DNA of 64,000 nt from Erigeron canadensis. Taxonomy: Eukaryota > Streptophyta > Magnoliopsida > Asterales > Asteraceae. The DNA is taken from the NCBI RefSeq assembly GCF_010389155.1, contig NC_057764.1:5146001-5210000 (forward strand), given 5' to 3'. Every line of letters begins with the position of its first letter. Within the stretch, counting starts at the first letter, position 1. Made by a program: the position numbers and the translations under genes. Under the pieces are notes generated by a model. The model made no database searches. It was not told the origin of the DNA and saw only the letters and a list, made by a program, of their open reading frames with translations. Of this stretch, positions 46,919 through 59,820 are shown piece after piece.

Positions 46919-47239
46919 ATGGCGATCATCCGATTTCCTTGCTTAAATGGCAACACAAAAAAGTTTAGCAAGCTGCATTCACCTTGCAACACAAAACAAT
47001 CCCAAGTGCCAAAAGGACATTTTGCAGTCTACGTTGGCAGGATCCATAAAACGCGATTTGTTGTTCCCATATCGGTTTTGGAGCATCCGTTGTTTCAAAG
47101 CTTGTTACGCCAGTCGGAAGAGGAGTTTGGATTTGAACATTCCATGGGAGGCGTAACCATTACATGCTCTGAAGATACTTTCATCGACATCACCTCAAGA
47201 TTGCTTTTTCAAGACCATAAGAAGGGAAAATGGTTATAG
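46919..47239 (+). CDS. SAUR family protein 2
   Basis: Intronless 106-residue ORF. SAUR core: VPKGHFAVYVGR (about residues 30-41), TRFVVPISVLEHPLFQSLL, SEEEFGFEHSMGGVTITC, then a slightly longer basic tail ending KKGKWL. It lacks the insertion-free N terminus of SAUR1 and has a Cys/Lys-rich start (FPCLNGNTKKF). The role is inferred from the family: auxin-responsive regulator of cell expansion. The TATA box at 46856 gives a short 5' leader. No frame damage. Confidence 0.92.
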   Translation: MAIIRFPCLNGNTKKFSKLHSPCNTKQSQVPKGHFAVYVGRIHKTRFVVPISVLEHPLFQSLLRQSEEEFGFEHSMGGVTITCSEDTFIDITSRLLFQDHKKGKWL

Positions 47240-48005
47240 CTCGAAAGTTTTCCACCATCTTAACTAGAGATCTAACTATTTACTCGTAATAGTTTCTAGA
47301 CCATGTAAAAATCCCATTGTAACAATGGCCATTGCCATTTCCAAATATCTTAATTAGGAACAAATGTGATCTTACATTTTTCTAAAGATCACAATTTGAG
47401 TCTTCTTTTTTTTTTTTTTTCATACATACATATGCAATTCATGTATTCTTTTTGGTATTTCCAATTGTTCAATATTCATAAACTCCATTTTGCAAAAAAT
47501 AAAATAAAATAAAATCAAAAATCAAAACAAAGGCCTAATATGTCATGGTACTTTTCACATTTTATTGTATCCAGAACTTTTTAATTTCACTGGTTGTTTT
47601 AAAAATTGTTCACACATATGCATATCCTAATTTGAACCTTTTTTGATAATAAAATTTTTTTTTTTAAAAAAAACCTAAAATACCCATTAAGTCACGTGAT
47701 GGGTAAATTAACGTCCGTTTGGAATTTGGACCAAAACTGTTGGCATGGGAAACTTATTTGAACTACATATCCTGATGTGGTCCTTTTGTGATGAAAAGAC
47801 TGGAATTCACTTTAAGTTACGTGATGGGTATGTTAACATCTATTTGGAATTTGGATCAATACCGTTGACGAGAAAAAATTATTTGAACTAAAACAATAAT
47901 TTATAAAACTTATGATGAAAACAGTATTTTTTGACCCAAATCTGAAAATTATAATTTACATTTTTTTATGCATAGAATGTACAAGTTCTTGTATCACATA
48001 ATAAC
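47240..48005. other. Intergenic, SAUR2 3' side
   Basis: AT-rich. GTTACGTGATGGGTA / AAGTCACGTGATGGGTA words are repeated at about 47690 and 47816, together with TTTGGAATTTGGA, indicating an old local duplication of about 120 bp. The solo-LTR target copy ATAAC is at 48001-48005. Confidence 0.45.
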
Positions 48006-50448
48006 TGTAACGCCCGTCGTTTAAAAATATGGATTTCCGAAAACTTTCGCCTAACGGCGTTAAAAGAGAGCGGAATTAAAGTTTAAAAGTCCAAACCAAC
48101 AAAATCTGTTTAGTTTATTCATTAAATGGTGTTACTAGCCATATCATCAAAATAAGTTCAAAAAGAAACCTATCGGTTGCCCAACATTAAACAACTGACA
48201 TTACAGTAAATACAAATCATAAATATCTAAGCATAAATGAACGTCTAATGCGAGCAGCCACTATGGGTAAACTATAGCCAGATTCAAGATCATCTACCCA
48301 TGACTCACATCTTCTCACATCTACCTGTTCACTATATTGGACCTGAGGGCATAACACATTTTAAAATAGCAAATGTTAGCTAATGAATTAACTAAGTAAG
48401 ATAACACATTATTAATAAAACATTTGTCCATTTAAACATTATAGAAAAGTCATATTAAATCGTTAAGGCACAAGTCACATCCCACATTACATCTCACATA
48501 ACATATCATCACATCAAACATCATCATAATAGGATGAGTCAACCTAAATGTGCCTAGTCATCTTTCATATCTTTTCACATATCATATAACATCTTTGGAA
48601 TTGTGACATAAGTCACATACATCATATAACATATACATATCATTAAGTGTGACATAAGTCACACCCGACTAGATGGACAAACCTTACGGTCATACATCAA
48701 TGTCGTTGAGTAATGGCAAGCCAATCCCGGAGTAATCCGTATGTTCATAGACAAATAGGGTCAGACCTCCCGTATTACTCTTCACATCTCAAACCATGTT
48801 GCAAGGATCCACCAAAGCAACCACATCTAAGCACCTGCTAGGCAAGGGCAAACACGGGTTAAGCTTAACACTTTCACATCTAAATTACGAACTCGATTTC
48901 ACATCTCATATAGTTTAGGTGTCCACGTTATCTAAACATCATCACATAATCATCTTTTACGTTTAGGCCCTTAAACATGCACGTGTAATGGCAACTTAAT
49001 AGGTCTAGTGAACTAGATGAACAAGCCATGTGGTCATGCACATTTCACATATTATCAACATATATTGCATTTCAATTCATCTCAAGACATTACATAGCAT
49101 TTCATAGTATATCATTACATATCATCTTTCATTGCATAACATAGTTCATTACATATCGTATTTCATAACAACTTAAATCAGTTCATATCATTTCACATCA
49201 TATCATAACGTCACATATCTTTGGGGTAACATTTCAGGCTTCAATATGCATATACATAGCCCATATCACCTCCCGTGTAATCCCGATTAACCATATGTAA
49301 ACAAGATATCAAACGGGAAGTTATTATATGAAAACCACGTTTTTGTTGAACCTTCAGCGTATCAAAGTAGTGTATCTTACTTCGTAGAAGCGTACAACAA
49401 ACGATAACACAAGTTACCGAGCTCGGGTTCGTTTGATACTTTCGGGCTTATATAACTTGACGAAACTCGACATTCACTCACTAAATTAACCTTTCTGGAA
49501 ACTTGACATCACAATCATCTTTTAAAAGCATTACCATTAGAAAGTAGACTCTCTCACAATTCCAGGGATAGCTTATTTGTCAAAAACGGAGTTACGGTTT
49601 AAAAGTTATAGCCATTTGAAAATTCTGTCACAATGAGCAAATTGCGTCGCAACTAAATATCACTGTATTTTTGTTGCGCCGCAACTGGCCCCAATTCAGC
49701 ACAAAACTCATTGTTTAACCTCCAAAACTTAACCAAACACACCCCAAACAACACCAAACCTTATGAACGACTTTTGCACCTCAAAATTCATCATTTAAAT
49801 ACCATAATGATGTAATGAAATCATTGATTAACTCCTACTTGATTCACATCACAATAACAAACGTTTTAGGTTATCAGATCGATTAAAACTCAAGATTTTG
49901 ACTCCAATCAACCCTCTAAAGACCTAAATCAGTTATGAAACGAATCAAGGGATTGAAAGGACATGAAATCAATGTAATAATACCTCAAATATCTGTAGAT
50001 TACAAGAAGGATGCAAACTATGGATCAAAACCTCTTCAAATCACCAAGAAACGATGGTAACACGCAAGAATTGATCAAATGAAGGGAGGGGACGGTTCTA
50101 GGGATTGAGAAGTGTGTGTGTGATCTGAATAATGAAAGAATTAGGGCTAATCACCCCCTAATCTACTAGACACACTTTCCTAAGCTCAGACTTAGGCCCC
50201 TCAATTTTACAACTTTACGTTTAGGGCTTAAACGACTTAACGAGAATACTTGCCGACACATTAAACACATCTTAAACATCTTTGGCATCTTAAACACATT
50301 AACATATACATTATTTAAGGCATTAAAGCCTCACACATAGATCACATTAATCACACATAAGTATTAAATCTCCTAGAGACTTAACGGACACGTAGTGTTG
50401 ACTTAACGGCTCAAGTCAACCGTTAAATAAAAAGTTCAGGTGGTTACA
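48006..50448. mobile_element. Solo LTR (2443 bp)
   Basis: Starts TGTAACGCCCGTCG, ends GGTGGTTACA, and is flanked by a perfect 5-bp duplication ATAAC (48001-48005, 50449-50453). No primer-binding site, coding region or second LTR is present, so it is the product of LTR-LTR recombination. The TGTAACRCCC start and 2.4-kb length recall long chromovirus LTRs (Tekay/Del type), an inference only. The interior has CATATCAT-rich low-complexity sequence. Confidence 0.85.
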
Positions 50449-50453
50449 ATAAC

Positions 50454-51442
50454 TTTTACCAATTTCATTTTAACCCCTTAAAGTTCCTATCTTTTAAGTT
50501 TTGCTACACATCAAAGTTTTCGTTTTCATTTTCTTGACACCAAATTTTGGGTTCTCATGTTTTCATCAGAGAAATTTCACATCGTTACACTTTTACTTTT
50601 AAACATTTGGTTTTGATTATTTTCATCTGTCTTTTTATATAAATAACGTGTTTGATAAACATTAACTTTCATTATCGTTACGTCTTACGTTCATGTAACA
50701 TTTAAAATATTAATATAGTTAATTATTATTTATGTTATTTTACAAAATCCTATTCAATTTTACAAGTTCTTTATGCATAAAATGTACAAGTTTTTATAAC
50801 ACATCATAAGTTTTACGAATTTTCATTTTAACCCTCTAAATCTCTATTTTTTAAGTTTTTTTCCCTACATTAAAGTTTTCGCTTTCATTTTCTTGACATC
50901 AAACTTTTGGTTTTTCATCAAACAACGTTCACACAATTATGATTTTACTTTTAAATATTTAGTTTTGATTAGTTTCATTTGTCTTTTATATAAATAACCT
51001 TTTTAATATATAATAATAATTGTTGTCTTACGTTCATGTAACATTAAGCGCATTAATATGTTATTGTTATGGTTTTATGCATCTTATTAATCTTTTACAT
51101 TTTTTTTTTAAATTAATATTGCTATATTTTTAGTTATCTTTTGTAAGTTTTGGTTTTTAATCATTTTGACATAATTTGGGTCCAAAACTTTATCGTGTAA
51201 AAAGCCTATTTCGTGGTAACACCCGGATACCATAAATAGTTTAAACTAAGTATAAATAGATAAAACATAAAATAGAGATCATTTCCCACGTGTAGCAAAT
51301 CAACAACATTTATCTTTGAAAGCAATGTAAAACTTTAACTTGGCTAAACTATAATATTTATATAATTTTAAAAATGTATTAGGAAAACTCCATAGTAACA
51401 TAAGACAATTTTGGAGGGGCTAACACCCCCCTTCACCCCTTA
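50454..51442. other. Intergenic, no gene seen
   Basis: Contains a local duplication: CATTTTAACCCYYTAAA...TTTTCGYTTTCATTTTCTTGACA occurs at about 50465-50536 and 50823-50896. No ORF. Confidence 0.45.
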
Positions 51443-51902
51443 GGGGGAGGGAATGGTCATCGGGGAAGAAGTTTACTGCGCGGTGTCGGGCAGTAACACC
51501 GCCGCCGCGAGTTTACCGGAGGAGAGAGAGAGGATGTTTTGCGGTGAACTTCACCGAGTGGAAACAAAAAGGGGAGTGGAGAGAGAAGTGTGTTGATTGG
51601 CTGAGAAAAAGTATATGAGTCCCCTTAATCGTCTCTTTTTCGATTTAAGTATAGTGTAGTGCATTTTAAATATTTATTTTATATAGTTTGAGTTTAAATA
51701 GTTTTAAAAATTATATACTATTAAAATTAAATCAATGAAAATTAAATTAGGTGGAGATTGGGGAAGTTTGGTAAAAGTGGCGCCAATTATTTGAGGAAAA
51801 TTGAGGAAGTTTAGGAAAAATTGAGATGGAGAATTTCTATTGGTTAGTGATGATGTGAAAAAACGGTAAAGTTTGGGGGAGGGGTGGCCACTCCCTCCCC
51901 CC
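51443..51902. mobile_element. PIF/Harbinger-like MITE (460 bp)
   Basis: Inverted ends GGGGGAGGGAATGGTCATC and (complement) GGGGGGAGGGAGTGGCCACC, flanked by TTA on each side (51440-51442, 51903-51905). No ORF. Confidence 0.75.
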
Positions 51903-51905
51903 TTA

Positions 51906-53573
51906 ATAGTTCCTTACGTGAACCCAAGGTCAGTAATTATCCAACTTCAATTACAAAAAAATACTCATGTTGAGAAAACCTAATGTCCATTCTTAACTCA
52001 TATACAAACGTTGTATTTGTAATTAATGACAGAATCTAAATTAGGTTTAAAGCCCAGAATTCGTTTTGCTATTAGACAATCAAGTGATATGTCGTTGTGT
52101 TTAAAACGATCTGTAAGGTTGTAATTATATAAATTCAAATATAAAATCGTAACTGTAGTGTTAGACTGGTAGAGTGGTAGGTGCATTAACAAGTTTACGA
52201 AACCGGTCCAAAAATTGGGTCAAGATTAGTAGATTACAGCAAAAAGTGGCTACTGGGCCGCTCAGTTGGTGTAAATTGTGAAATACAACATTATCATTAT
52301 CTTCGAGCCTTTGCACATATAAACTCCTATGTCCTAACTGACAAGTTGCAATTCACTTTCAAATTTGTATCAAACAACTAACTTTGAGATTCAATTTTTC
52401 ATTCACCGTTATCCCTTAATGAACACATATTGTTCATTGTAAATCCTATATTAATTGTTGTCCAAGTTGGTGAAAACATATATTTTTGGCTACATATTTT
52501 TGATAACCTATAATTAAGTCATATTATATAAAACTAATTTATTCTTTAAATGAATTTATTGACATGATTGGAGCATTACACTATTATTCAATCTACAATT
52601 AGCTGGTTCATGTGTAGGAAAGTTCATGGAAGAAGTTTAATTTTGTCAAATTTACCCAATCTATTATAAATGATTTATAACCAAATGTACATCAACAAAT
52701 TCCCTATTAAAAGAAATGTCGGCATTTATATTCACGAATCTCTATTCTTGAGGATTATTGGAAGAAGACCTGTAACTTGAATCATCTTTATTCATTTGAT
52801 CCTAGCCTTAAACACATCACAAAATGTCACATTATGAAACGGAAGAAGAGTAAATGAAAAATATTTTAATATGATCTAATTATCAGCAATTTCTTTTAAC
52901 TTTCAGTAATAAACAACAAAAAGTGTAAGAAGAATTTGGATGCATATTTCTAACATCTTGATGGAAGGTGTAAAAAGAAATCAGAATCTTTTTTATACTT
53001 TGTATCCTAGAAATGTAACTTTTTCTCCGGCCTAACTAGTGAAACTCGTAGCTTGAATCATCGCCGGTGATTCTATTCCGGTCACAATGTCATATAAACA
53101 TCATACAAAGATAAAATTAACCACAAGTAAGCTATAAGAACACTACATGTAAGAGGGCAACCCGAAAGAAAACAAACTTTGCCGTTTATTTGTTTTTGTT
53201 TTAGATAACCATTCGAAAACTTTTAGCTTCAATAATATGACTACTATCAAAAAACACCAACTTCAAATAATAAGGCGACAAAAAACACAAATGAGACCAA
53301 AGTTGGAGTCTTTTACATGCGAAGACCTTAAAAAAAAAGTGGAATTTGTTTATGGAATACCTGATCATAATGTTTCACATCAAGGTGTCGAGGATCGTAT
53401 GTAGAAAAAGCGTAATCAAGTCCTCTCTGCTACTATTACTTCTTGTTTTTGCCATGGTCAAATCATATCTACTTTGACTCTCAATTGCAGCCTATGACTC
53501 CCTAGATACAGATGCCGGATTATCATTTTATAACAGAATGGGTTTATTTGATAAAATATAACTTAAAAATGGG
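51906..53573. other. Intergenic, no gene seen
   Basis: AT-rich with only short open frames. The target copy ATGGG of the next element is at 53569-53573. Confidence 0.5.
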
Positions 53574-53924
53574 TGATGACGTACCCACCCAGACGCAGAC
53601 ATGCAGGGTACACCTAAAGGCTACGTTTCGCTTTCGATAAACAAGGAAAGGATTTGTAATTATCAAGAATCTTATATCTTAGGAAAGAAGATCATATCAA
53701 ATCTCCTATTCCCGGAAGTGATATACATAACGCATAAAACCCTACTTGGGGAATAAGTCAAGAACCCCCTATAAATAAGGGGAAGAATGGCTAGAATAAT
53801 TCATAATCACACATACACGTTCTTGGCGTACAAAAGGCATAGCCTTACCGGAAGGGAACCGCCAAATACAACCATAACCACCCCCATTCCTCCTCTCTAG
53901 GCTACCGGATTGGCTGTACAAACA
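53574..53924 (+). repeat. 5' LTR (351 bp)
   Basis: TGATGACGTACC...TGTACAAACA. TATAAATA at 53770-53777 is probably the element's promoter. It differs from the 3' LTR at only a small number of positions by eye, suggesting a fairly recent insertion. Confidence 0.93.
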
Positions 53925-54360
53925 ATTGACGCCATCCGCGGGACATTCTCCGAACAGCAAAACCTACAAAAATTTTTGTTTTCCCAAGCCCTAAAAACCT
54001 AGAAGTATGAGCGAGGAAAATAGGCCGCCACCGGGTTTCGGTCAAGAAAGCATAGATTTAAACCGAAATCAGGGAAGCACACCAATAACACCTTCATCAG
54101 TAGGGGCGACACACGCCTCTACATCAGTTGTACCTCAGATTAACGAAGCATATATACGGCAGAACTACTCTAGTATTTTGAGTACCCTACGACGCCTTCA
54201 AGACGCGGGAGCACTATCAGAAAGGGCAATCAATTTCGATGAAGAGTACGATGAATATGATGGTGACACACCGCCAAGTGGAAGGCGCAGGCAACCAATG
54301 GATCCTCGATCAAGAGTGCAAAGAACCAACAATCAACAAAGCAATGCCGCAGGGTCAAAC

Positions 54361-54480
54361 ACCCTGGGAGAAGGCAACCTAGGGTCAAACACCTTGGGGC
54401 AAGCCAACCTAGGGTCAAATACCCAGAACCCAGACAACCTAGGGTCAAACACCCAGGAAAAAGCAACCTAGGGTCAAACA
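54361..54480 (+). repeat. Short tandem repeat in gag
   Basis: Four imperfect copies, 30-36 bp each, of CTAGGGTCAAACACC plus spacer, coding GSNTLGEGNL, GSNTLGQANL, GSNTQNPDNL and GSNTQEKAT; a fifth, out of frame, follows. Confidence 0.8.
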
Positions 54481-54769
54481 CCCAGGGACAACCTAACATA
54501 GGTTCGAACAACCAAGGTAACCAAAACATCCCCCAGGAAATACTAAATCCAGGACAGTTATATAATGCACCAGGGTATTTGCACTATACGCAGCACACCA
54601 TTATCCCCCAGCATCCGATAAGTTCAAATCCGCAGTACCCTGCACAATGAATAAGCACCCCAGGATACCACAGTCAGGGAACATTCACTCAGAACCTTCA
54701 GAATGGGGGCCAAAGGTCGAGCACGGCGGGATACCAGCAGAAACCACAAGGATAATTTAATCAAGGCTT

Positions 54770-54951
54770 CTCAGTCAACACACAAAACCCCAATGTGCCA
54801 GGAGCACAAAGTCACACCCAGGGTTCCCACACGCAAGATAGTGGCCAATCATACGTGCAGCTCAGTCAACACACAAAACCCCAATGTGCCAGGAGCACAA
54901 AGTCACACCCAGGGTTCCCACACGCAAGATAGTGGCCAATCATACGTGCAG
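54770..54951 (+). repeat. Perfect 91-bp tandem duplication in gag
   Basis: 54770-54860 and 54861-54951 are identical. Since 91 is not a multiple of three, the two copies are read in different frames (SQSTHKTPMCQEHK against SVNTQNPNVPGAQS), so the duplication itself breaks gag. Confidence 0.95.
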
Positions 54952-56400
54952 CAAGTAAACCAAGCCACGCCACATGCAGGATCTACTCAGAACCAACCCC
55001 AGCAAGGATTCCAAATATAGGGACAAGTCCCAGGACAACATTATCAGAACACTAGAGCCCAACCCGGTCAGGGATACAACCAATACTATTTAAATAACCT
55101 AGGGGTCAATAACCAAGGATATGGGCAGTATTATCAGGCTGGGGGCCCAAACTTAAGCACCTACGGGACAAATGCCTGGGGACCAGATATGTACCAAACC
55201 TTGCCGATATACCAACCAAACATACCCAGACCATTTAGCCTCAGTAGGATGCCAGCAATGTCACCTTTCGCAGAATGGATAAGGAATTACCCATTACCAA
55301 CAAATATGAAATACCCAACCTACCTAGGAACTTACAATGGCAAGGACGACCCAGATGATTTCTTACAAAGGTTTGAAGGAACAGCAGAAATGCAAAACTG
55401 GATTGAACCAGTGGCGTGCAAAGCATTCAAAATGGGATTAATGAATGATGTAAGAGAATGGTTGGGTAGCCTAACCGAAGGATCGATAAATAGCTTCGAT
55501 GAACTCAAAACAAAGTTTTTATCGCACTTCTGTCAACAGGAGAAGCATAAGAAGACACATGTGGCAGCCCATAACATCAAACAGCGAGAAAACGAAACCT
55601 CTAGGGATTTCATAGAAAGGTTCACTGTAGAGTCACAAGAGATCACAGGATTACCAGAGTCACAAAGGGTTTCTGGGCTCATACATGGCTGTCGGAACAG
55701 GGAATTAGTTGAATGCTTAAACACAAACTTAGCAGAAACATTTGATGAAGCGAAGAAAAAAGCCCACAAATTCCTAGACACAAAAGAAATTGGAGCCAGC
55801 AATGTGGAAGACACAAGGTAAGAAAAGGGAAAATGGCAACAAAACAAGGATAGCAAGGAAGCTATAGTCCATACAATAGGGAGGAAAAAAGGAAAGATTA
55901 CAACATAGTCACACTCCCAGAGATGACAAAGAGCCCAAAGGAAATATTCCCAGGGGATAATCCACTCCTGCGTATCTTATCGTCATCCCCAGGCACTTGG
56001 CTAATAAGTTTCTCTGGGATTAAAACTCAACCTGCAGGTAAGATCACTCTCGCAGTCACAATTGTTGCAGGACCACGCAGGAGGACAGAGGAGCTAACAT
56101 TCATGATAATCAAAGGATCCTCACCCTACAATGCCATCCTGGAGGCCAGCAATGCAAAATTTTGGAATGATACCCTCCGTAATACATGACATGGTCAAAT
56201 TTCAAACGGAAGATGGAATAGCAAGCATCCGGGGAAGCTACGAACCACCAAGCGTCCATGGGCGAATAGGCATAAGTATGCCAATCAAGAAAAGGAGGCT
56301 AGGAAGTGAAGAAGGGGAACTTGCAGAGACATTCAACACAATGGAAATACAAAAGCAAGAAAACCCAGAACTTGAAGACGACATTCCTAAAGCAAAATAA

Positions 56401-56983
56401 GTCTATTTATCTTATGTATTTGGAACTTCTTTCTGTTTAAATAAATTTGAGTTCATTCAAATAAAATTATGATTCATGGTGAAGAAGGATCGCAACCTCA
56501 CATACATAATTTTTAAACATGTATGCCCAAAAATGCCTAAAAAGGCAAGTGCATCGAAAATCATACTCTTATGATTTCAGTAAAATACATGCTCAAATGC
56601 TAAGAAAAGCAAAGAGCATTATAAAATCATACCCCGATGATTTCTACAAAATCCTGAAAAAGGTATGCAAATAGTTCACAAACCAAAGAAGCTAAAAGGA
56701 AATATAAATATAAACATCATAAACATTGTTCATAAACATACGACCCAGAATAACCTAGTCACATTGGGAAGGGGAGATAATATTGTCTTAATAAACCAAG
56801 GACATATATTTATATTGTTCAGATTTCAAGGGAAAGCAATTGATCAATGGACAAATCAGGATGAGCAGCAAATGAGGCAATCACAGGAAATTTGGCATCT
56901 TCCCATTCTTTAGCAGCAGCCTCAACCTTCTGGGAAGCATTTGCATCATAATCAAGACGGGATGACAGGTCAACATGACCTTC
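56401..56983. other. Linker inside the gypsy-type element
   Basis: Between the protease remnant and the antisense gene end. No domain is recognised. It carries diverged tandem words (ATGCTCAAATGCTAAGAAAAG and ATGCCCAAAAATGCCTAAAA types). Confidence 0.5.
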
Positions 56984-58771
56984 CTAGCTGAATTCTTCTA
57001 GCACCCTAGATCTCTCCTCCAAACGATTAGCTGAAATTCCGTCACCAACAAACTTTAACACATCAGGATTTGCCAAAAGAGACCTGCATACAAAGGGGAC
57101 ATATTCAGATATCACCCTGTTATGATCAACCCTCAACGCTTGCAATTGCTTCGAAAGATCCTCTACCATCAACTTGTCAGCTTGAGACTGGGACAACAAT
57201 CTTGTACTTTCAATAGACTTTGACTGCAATTCTGTTTTCAGCTTGGCAATTTCTTCATTCCTAGCAAAGAGAGTTGACCTTTGAGACTCCAGCAAAGTTT
57301 CTTTTTCCTTCAACTTGTCCACCAAAGAAACAGGTTCATTTTGATCAGCATAGTCTGACAATTTCTTCTCTAAATCAGAAACATTATCATTCAACAAGGA
57401 CTCCCTGTGTATACTCTCCTTCTATGCCTTCAACACAACTTCAAACCGGAAACGCATCTCAGTAAACATAGTGCTATGAGCATCACAATCTTCATCATAT
57501 AAAGCCAAGAACTCCAAGGGCTCCATGGACCTTATTTCATCAGCAGTATGCTTGGGAACTTGCGACCTGAACACCCAATGTGACTCATAAAAATCTGCAG
57601 ACAACAACAGAAGAAATAAGGAAAGGCAGCAGTAAGAAGAAAGTAATAAAAAATAAAAAACAAAACAAACAACAACATTTCAAAAGTTACGTTTTCTGGG
57701 AGACTCTTTGGCAGATGCAGACTTACGTGGTTTCCTGTTGGAAGCACGGGATTTCTTATTACCTTCCTCAACATCATTAGTTGTAGCATGAGCAGCGGCA
57801 ACAATTTTAGTCTTCTTCAAACGAGCACCAATAGAACCACCAGGGGGAAGCAAGCTCACTCTCTTCTTGCCAACATCAGGAATGGCATCAACATCAATAG
57901 CATCAACAAGGGGAGGGGGACGACTAACCACTTCACCAGTTCCACCAATTCGTTCACCAAAGCTGCCACCACCAGTAGAAACATTGGGGTTAGGCATCTG
58001 GGAGACTTCTTTGGTACCCTTCTTCACAAATTTCAAGTAAGACATTTCTGCAAATCAAAGATAAAAAACAATGAAAAAACATGCAGGAAAAGTGTAAAGT
58101 TCACATAATAGGAGCATACCATCAAATTCTTCATCTCCTTCAACAAGAACAGGATTAAGGTCAGCCCTAAATAAAATCCCATCCGGATACTGATAAACAA
58201 CAAAACCCTCTTCCTCTAGAATGTCATAAATCTCACCACAATCATCGTCGGGGATGGGATCACCAAAAAATCCTTTTTATAGTACCTTAAGTCTACTCTT
58301 GTCATATAAAGACTCACAATGTTGGGGAAACAAGCTATGATGCATAAAAACAAACTCATCCTTCCAGTCACGGATGTCAACACCACCTTTAATAACACAT
58401 TCAATACCTGGCCTATTGGCGATGGTAATCCAATCACCGGCGACGGAAATACTTAACAACCTTCTAAATAAAGTGACAGATGGTTCAACACCATAAGCGC
58501 GACACACAATCTCAAAAGCAATTATTCTAGCACAGCCTAGTGGATGCATCATGGAGATGTGACATTTAGAATATTTCAAGATTTCAAGAAAAAAGCTGGG
58601 AAAAGGATATCTTAGATTTCCCATGGTAAAAGTTTTCACATAAATGCTAACAAACCCATTTGGGGGTTTATGAGCACTTTGGGAACGAGTGGGAAGACGA
58701 AAAGATGAATGACGACCAGGAAAAAACTGATCAACAACAGATTTTGTAGCACCAATACCACGCTTTGCCAT
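56984..58771 (-). pseudogene. Antisense spliced gene of the LTR element (gypsy-type putative transposase family plus coiled coil)
   Basis: Three exons fit GT/AG rules and keep phase: 58771-58120, 58047-57691, 57594-56984. Exon 1 (MAKRGIGATKSVVDQFFPGR, FLEILKYSKCHISMMHPLGC, IIAFEIVCRAYGVEPSVTLF) resembles the plant-specific domain known as putative gypsy-type transposon/transposase (PF04195 type), found antisense in Tat-like elements. Exon 2 is Pro/Gly/Lys-rich; exon 3 is a long coiled coil (for example LKEKETLLESQRSTLFARNE). In-frame stops at 58277 (after SRLKVL) and about 57422 disable it. Its biological role is unknown in the family. Confidence 0.72.
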
Positions 58772-59137
58772 TTAATCTAGGGTTTATTTAAAGAGAACAG
58801 AAAAAAAAAGCAAATGATCGTACCTTTAAAGGATGAAGACTTTCTCTCTCAAGAAGCAGCAAAAAGTTTTGATCGGATGAAAATTATGATCAGTATTAAT
58901 CAAGGAAGATATTTATATGATCATCCAAAGGAGCAGCCGTCGATCGAGTTTTAAGTTTCGAGATACGCGCCCACTAACTCAAGGATTAAATACTGCAAAC
59001 CTACCAAGGATATTTTCAAAACAGACCCTACGTTTTGCATCAAATTACAAAAAAGAAGAAGAAAAGAGACAGACGAAGGGCAGCTAAGAGTCTAATACGA
59101 TGATCCTCGCAGAGTCACCCCATTAGATTGGGGGGCT

Positions 59138-59488
59138 TGATGACGTACCACCCAGACGCAGGCACGCAGGGTACACCTAAAGGCTACGTTTCGCTTTCGA
59201 TAAACAAGGAAAGGATTTGTAATTATCAAGAATCATATATCTTAGAAAAGTTTATCATATCAAATCCCCTATTCCCGGAAGTGATATACATAACGCATAA
59301 AACCCTACTTGGGGAATAAGTCACGAACCCCCTATAAATAGGGGGAAGAATGACTAGAATAATTCATAATCACACATACACATTCTTGGCGTACAAAAGG
59401 CATACCCTTACCGGAATGGAACCGCCAAATAACAACCATAACCACCCCCATTCCTCCTCTCTAGGTTACCGGATTGGCTGTACAAACA
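59138..59488 (+). repeat. 3' LTR (351 bp)
   Basis: Same length and ends as the 5' LTR; TATAAATA at 59333-59340. Followed directly by the ATGGG target duplication. Confidence 0.93.
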
Positions 59489-59820
59489 ATGGGTAAATAT
59501 GAAATTAATAAGTTTAATTGGGTATATATGTAATTAAGGTGTTAATATTGGGTATATATGAAATTATCCCAATAAAAAAATACATTTGTTTTTCACTAAT
59601 AGACATACACACATCTTAAAATGTAACTAAAAATTATGTGAAAAATATACCTCACAATTTATCCATGAAAATGATAGAAGCTAATTGATGTCTACATATT
59701 TTTTTCATGAGAAAAATATGATACTTAGTCGGTTGAAAGATAAAATTGAAAGTTAAGTGAAGGGGTCACTTTAAAAATTATAAAATTGTGACATATAAAC
59801 ATTTTTATATCCTTTTTTAT

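Larger units (their letters stand above)
54007..56400 (+). pseudogene. gag-pro of the gypsy-type element, broken
   Basis: Frame 1 (54007-54471) begins MSEENRPPPGFGQESIDLNR and contains a GSNT-type repeat, then hits a stop by frameshift. A Gln/Gly/Asn-rich stretch follows through a frame-changing duplication. The gag core is at 55189-55821 (YPTYLGTYNGKDDPDDFLQRF, FKMGLMNDVREW, FDELKTKFLSHF, RDFIERFTVESQEI), a typical retrotransposon gag domain. After 55821 the zinc knuckle and protease active site are missing. The protease C-terminal part remains at about 56010-56260 (KITLAVTIVAG, SSPYNAILEA, PSVIHDMVKFQTEDGIASIR) and ends at 56400. RT and later domains are deleted. Confidence 0.87.
53574..59488 (+). 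mobile_element. Complete non-autonomous gypsy-type LTR element (5915 bp) with an antisense gene
   Basis: Two 351-bp LTRs, a perfect 5-bp target duplication ATGGG (53569-53573, 59489-59493), a likely primer-binding site ATTGACGCCATCCGCGGG (from 53925) and a polypurine tract ATTGGGGGGCT (59127-59137). Plus strand: broken gag and the end of a protease, with no reverse transcriptase, RNase H or integrase. Minus strand: a spliced pseudogene. It must have moved with enzymes from a related element. Confidence 0.93.
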
